Positions 62,084 to 64,000 of a DNA stretch of 64,000 nt are shown here, piece after piece. This DNA is from DAHUYF01 sp963838385 (lineage in GTDB: Bacteria > Pseudomonadota > Alphaproteobacteria > ATCC43930 > CGMCC-115725): the NCBI GenBank assembly GCA_963838385.1, contig CAWIRE010000013.1, positions 33,728 to 97,727 on the forward strand, in the 5' to 3' direction. The notes below the pieces were generated by a model. It searched no databases. It had not been told where the DNA came from and was given only the letters and a program-made list of their open reading frames with translations. The number at the start of each line of letters is the position of its first letter. Positions within the stretch are counted from its first letter, which is position 1. Both the position numbers and the translations under genes were made by a program.

Positions 62084-63991
62084 ATGTCGGCCGACACAGC
62101 ATCAGGGCGGGGACTACCCCCGGGCGCGAACCGGCGGCGCCGCGCGGCGCAAGCGGGCCTGCCCGCGCTCGGGCTTGCGGCCTTGGGCGTGGTCTTCGGC
62201 GATATCGGGACCAGCCCGCTTTACACCCTGAAGACGGTCCTCGACCTCACCGGCGGCAAGCCCGGCCCCGCCGCGATCCTGGGCGCGCTGTCGCTGATCG
62301 TCTGGACCCTCATCATCGTCACCTCACTGAAATACGTCGCCGTCGCGATGCGCATCGACAATGACGGCGAGGGCGGCATTCTGGCGCTGATGTCGCTGCT
62401 GGGGGTCAAGCGGCATCGCCCGGCCATCGTCGCGGTGGGGCTGCTCGGCGCGGCCTTGATCTATGGCGACGGCGCCATCACCCCGGCCATCTCGGTGCTG
62501 TCCGCGCTCGAGGGGCTGGGGATCGCCGCGCCCCGGCTTCAGCCCTATGTCCTGCCCGCCGCCGTCGCCGTGCTGGTGGTGCTGTTCGCGGTCCAGCGCC
62601 AGGGCACGGCCCGCATCGGCCGCGCCTTCGGGCCGATCATGGCGCTGTGGTTCCTGGCGATCGCCGCTCTCGGCCTCTGGGGCATCGCGCAACACCCCGC
62701 GGTGCTGGCAGCGATCGATCCGCGTTTCGGCCTGGCCTATCTGCGCTCGGGCGGCCTCACCGGCTTCCTGGTGCTCGGCGGCGTCTTTCTCTGCGTCACC
62801 GGCGCCGAGGCGCTCTACGCCGATATGGGCCATTTCGGCGCCGGGCCGATCCGCGTCGCCTGGTGGTCGCTCGTCTTCCCGAGCCTTCTCCTCAACTATG
62901 CCGGCCAGGCGGCGCTGGTGCTCGAGGGCGCGCCGATCGCGGACAACATCTTCTACCGCCTGTGCCCGCCGGCGCTGCTGGCGCCGCTGATCGTGCTCGC
63001 CACGGTGGCGACGATCATCGCCAGCCAGTCGATCATCACCGGCGCCTTCTCGATGACCCGCCAGGCCATCCAGCTCGGCTGGATGCCGCGCCTGCACATC
63101 ACCCAGACCTCCGAGCAGGGCTATGGGCAGATCTATGTCGGCACCGTCAACTGGCTGCTCATGGTCCTGACGCTCGGGCTCACCATCGGTTTCGGCAAGT
63201 CGGACAACCTCGCCGCGGCCTATGGCATCGCGGTATCGGCGACGATGCTGATGACATCGGTGCTGCTGTTCATCGCCATGCGCGAGATCTGGGGATGGGG
63301 CTGGCCCGCGGCGGGCGCGCTCGCCGGCGGGTTCGCCCTGGTCGATACGGGCTTCCTCGCCGCCAACCTCGCCAAGATCGCCGAGGGCGGCTACGTCCCC
63401 ATCCTGCTCGCCGCGCTGGTCTACGGCGTGATGGTGGTCTGGCATGTCGGAGCGAGGGCGGTCTCGGCGCGGGTCCAGGAGACGGCCGTGCCGATCTCGC
63501 TCTTCATGGCGCGACTCGCCGAGGGCAACATCCCGCGCGTCCCCGGCACCGCCGTGTTCCTCACCCGCACCAGCCGCGACGCGCCGCCGGTCATGGTCTG
63601 GCACGTGAAGCACAACCGCGCGCTGCACGAGCGCGTCTTCGTCTTGACGGTCGCGACCGAAGCCGTGCCATGGCTGGCGGAGGCTGGCCGCCTCCAGGTG
63701 GAGGAGATCGCGCCGCGCTTCTGGCGCGCCCGCGCCCGCTACGGCTTCATGGAGCGTCCCGACATCCCGGCCCTGCTGGCCCGCGCGACGCGGGAAGGGT
63801 GCCATCTCGATCTGGCGGACGTGACCTACTATGTCGGCCACGAGACGATCGTGGCGCGCGGCGACGCGGGCCTGCCGCGCTGGGTCGAGGCGCTCTACGC
63901 CGCCATGCAGCGCAACGCCGCCCATGTCAGCGACTATTTCAGGTTGCCGACCGACGCGGTGGTCGAGATCGGGCGCGAGATATCGATCTAG
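62084..63991 (+). CDS. kup: Kup-family potassium uptake protein
   Basis: A 635-residue K+/H+ symporter with about 12 membrane spans and a cytoplasmic C-terminal domain. GVVFGDIGTSPLYTLKTVL near residue 36 is the family signature; YGDGAITPAISVLSALEG and CVTGAEALYADMGHFG hold conserved charged residues of the ion path. Full family length, ending nine bases before the window edge. A G-rich site precedes the ATG closely. Used for K+ uptake, notably at low pH or under osmotic stress in the family. Confidence 0.95.
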   Translation: MSADTASGRGLPPGANRRRRAAQAGLPALGLAALGVVFGDIGTSPLYTLKTVLDLTGGKPGPAAILGALSLIVWTLIIVTSLKYVAVAMRIDNDGEGGILALMSLLGVKRHRPAIVAVGLLGAALIYGDGAITPAISVLSALEGLGIAAPRLQPYVLPAAVAVLVVLFAVQRQGTARIGRAFGPIMALWFLAIAALGLWGIAQHPAVLAAIDPRFGLAYLRSGGLTGFLVLGGVFLCVTGAEALYADMGHFGAGPIRVAWWSLVFPSLLLNYAGQAALVLEGAPIADNIFYRLCPPALLAPLIVLATVATIIASQSIITGAFSMTRQAIQLGWMPRLHITQTSEQGYGQIYVGTVNWLLMVLTLGLTIGFGKSDNLAAAYGIAVSATMLMTSVLLFIAMREIWGWGWPAAGALAGGFALVDTGFLAANLAKIAEGGYVPILLAALVYGVMVVWHVGARAVSARVQETAVPISLFMARLAEGNIPRVPGTAVFLTRTSRDAPPVMVWHVKHNRALHERVFVLTVATEAVPWLAEAGRLQVEEIAPRFWRARARYGFMERPDIPALLARATREGCHLDLADVTYYVGHETIVARGDAGLPRWVEALYAAMQRNAAHVSDYFRLPTDAVVEIGREISI

Positions 63992-64000
63992 CGACGCCGC

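Overview
GC-rich (roughly 65% by eye), densely coded bacterial chromosome that reads as an alphaproteobacterium. The supporting signs are a GTTC-N7-GTTC LexA box upstream of an imuA-imuB-dnaE2 mutasome operon, a double-length dCTP deaminase, a PutA without a DNA-binding domain, and a red-type (form IC/D) RuBisCO operon with CbbX. The genus cannot be fixed from the sequence; a Rhodospirillales- or Hyphomicrobiales-like soil or rhizosphere organism would fit. No rRNA, tRNA, CRISPR array, integrase, phage gene or intact transposase was recognised.

Layout. 1-5061: 3' part of a cytochrome P450, a MarC protein and proline-catabolic PutA. 5353-9767: a sugar/polyol-type ABC importer (Tat-exported binding protein, two permeases, UgpC-like ATPase). 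9768-11968: a VOC extradiol-dioxygenase-like protein and dCTP deaminase. 12199-17682: the SOS mutasome operon. 17786-20220: enoyl-CoA hydratase, pyrE, a DedA protein and a small lipoprotein. 20343-30743: a formyltetrahydrofolate-hydrolase-like enzyme, a NitT/TauT-type ABC importer, two molybdenum hydroxylase large subunits sharing one 2Fe-2S subunit, and a class II aldolase; this looks like uptake and oxidation of an unknown small substrate. 30753-34472: second MarC, a GT2-GtrA glycosyltransferase, HspQ and a TonB-like protein. 34789-42773: a dispersed catabolic set (LivK-type binding protein, alpha/beta hydrolase, SCP2-like protein, LLM flavoenzyme, 2-keto-4-pentenoate-hydratase-like enzyme, SDR, RidA, VOC) with PagL and OmpA-like envelope genes and an aminotransferase fragment. 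42932-45235: lrgA-lrgB divergent from a LysR regulator. 45274-54974: a secreted six-cysteine protein, then the Calvin cycle operon cbbL-S-X-F-P-T-A, divergent from cbbR. 54971-55244: a branched palindromic element. 55241-63991: a lipoprotein and its decayed duplicate, an acetolactate-synthase-like enzyme, a sorbosone-dehydrogenase/cytochrome c fusion, a MetE-like methyltransferase, a GT2 and a Kup potassium transporter.

How it fits together. The organism appears able to fix CO2 through the Calvin cycle while taking up and oxidising sugars, proline, aromatic or heterocyclic compounds and aldehydes. Three genes (the UgpC-like ATPase, the NitT/TauT binding protein and the TonB-like protein) are each broken by one extra base in a short homopolymer, which suggests sequencing indels at least as much as real mutation.

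The least explained items are the 274-bp branched palindrome exactly between the stop codons of cbbR and a lipoprotein gene, and the molybdenum-hydroxylase/formyl-hydrolase cluster.
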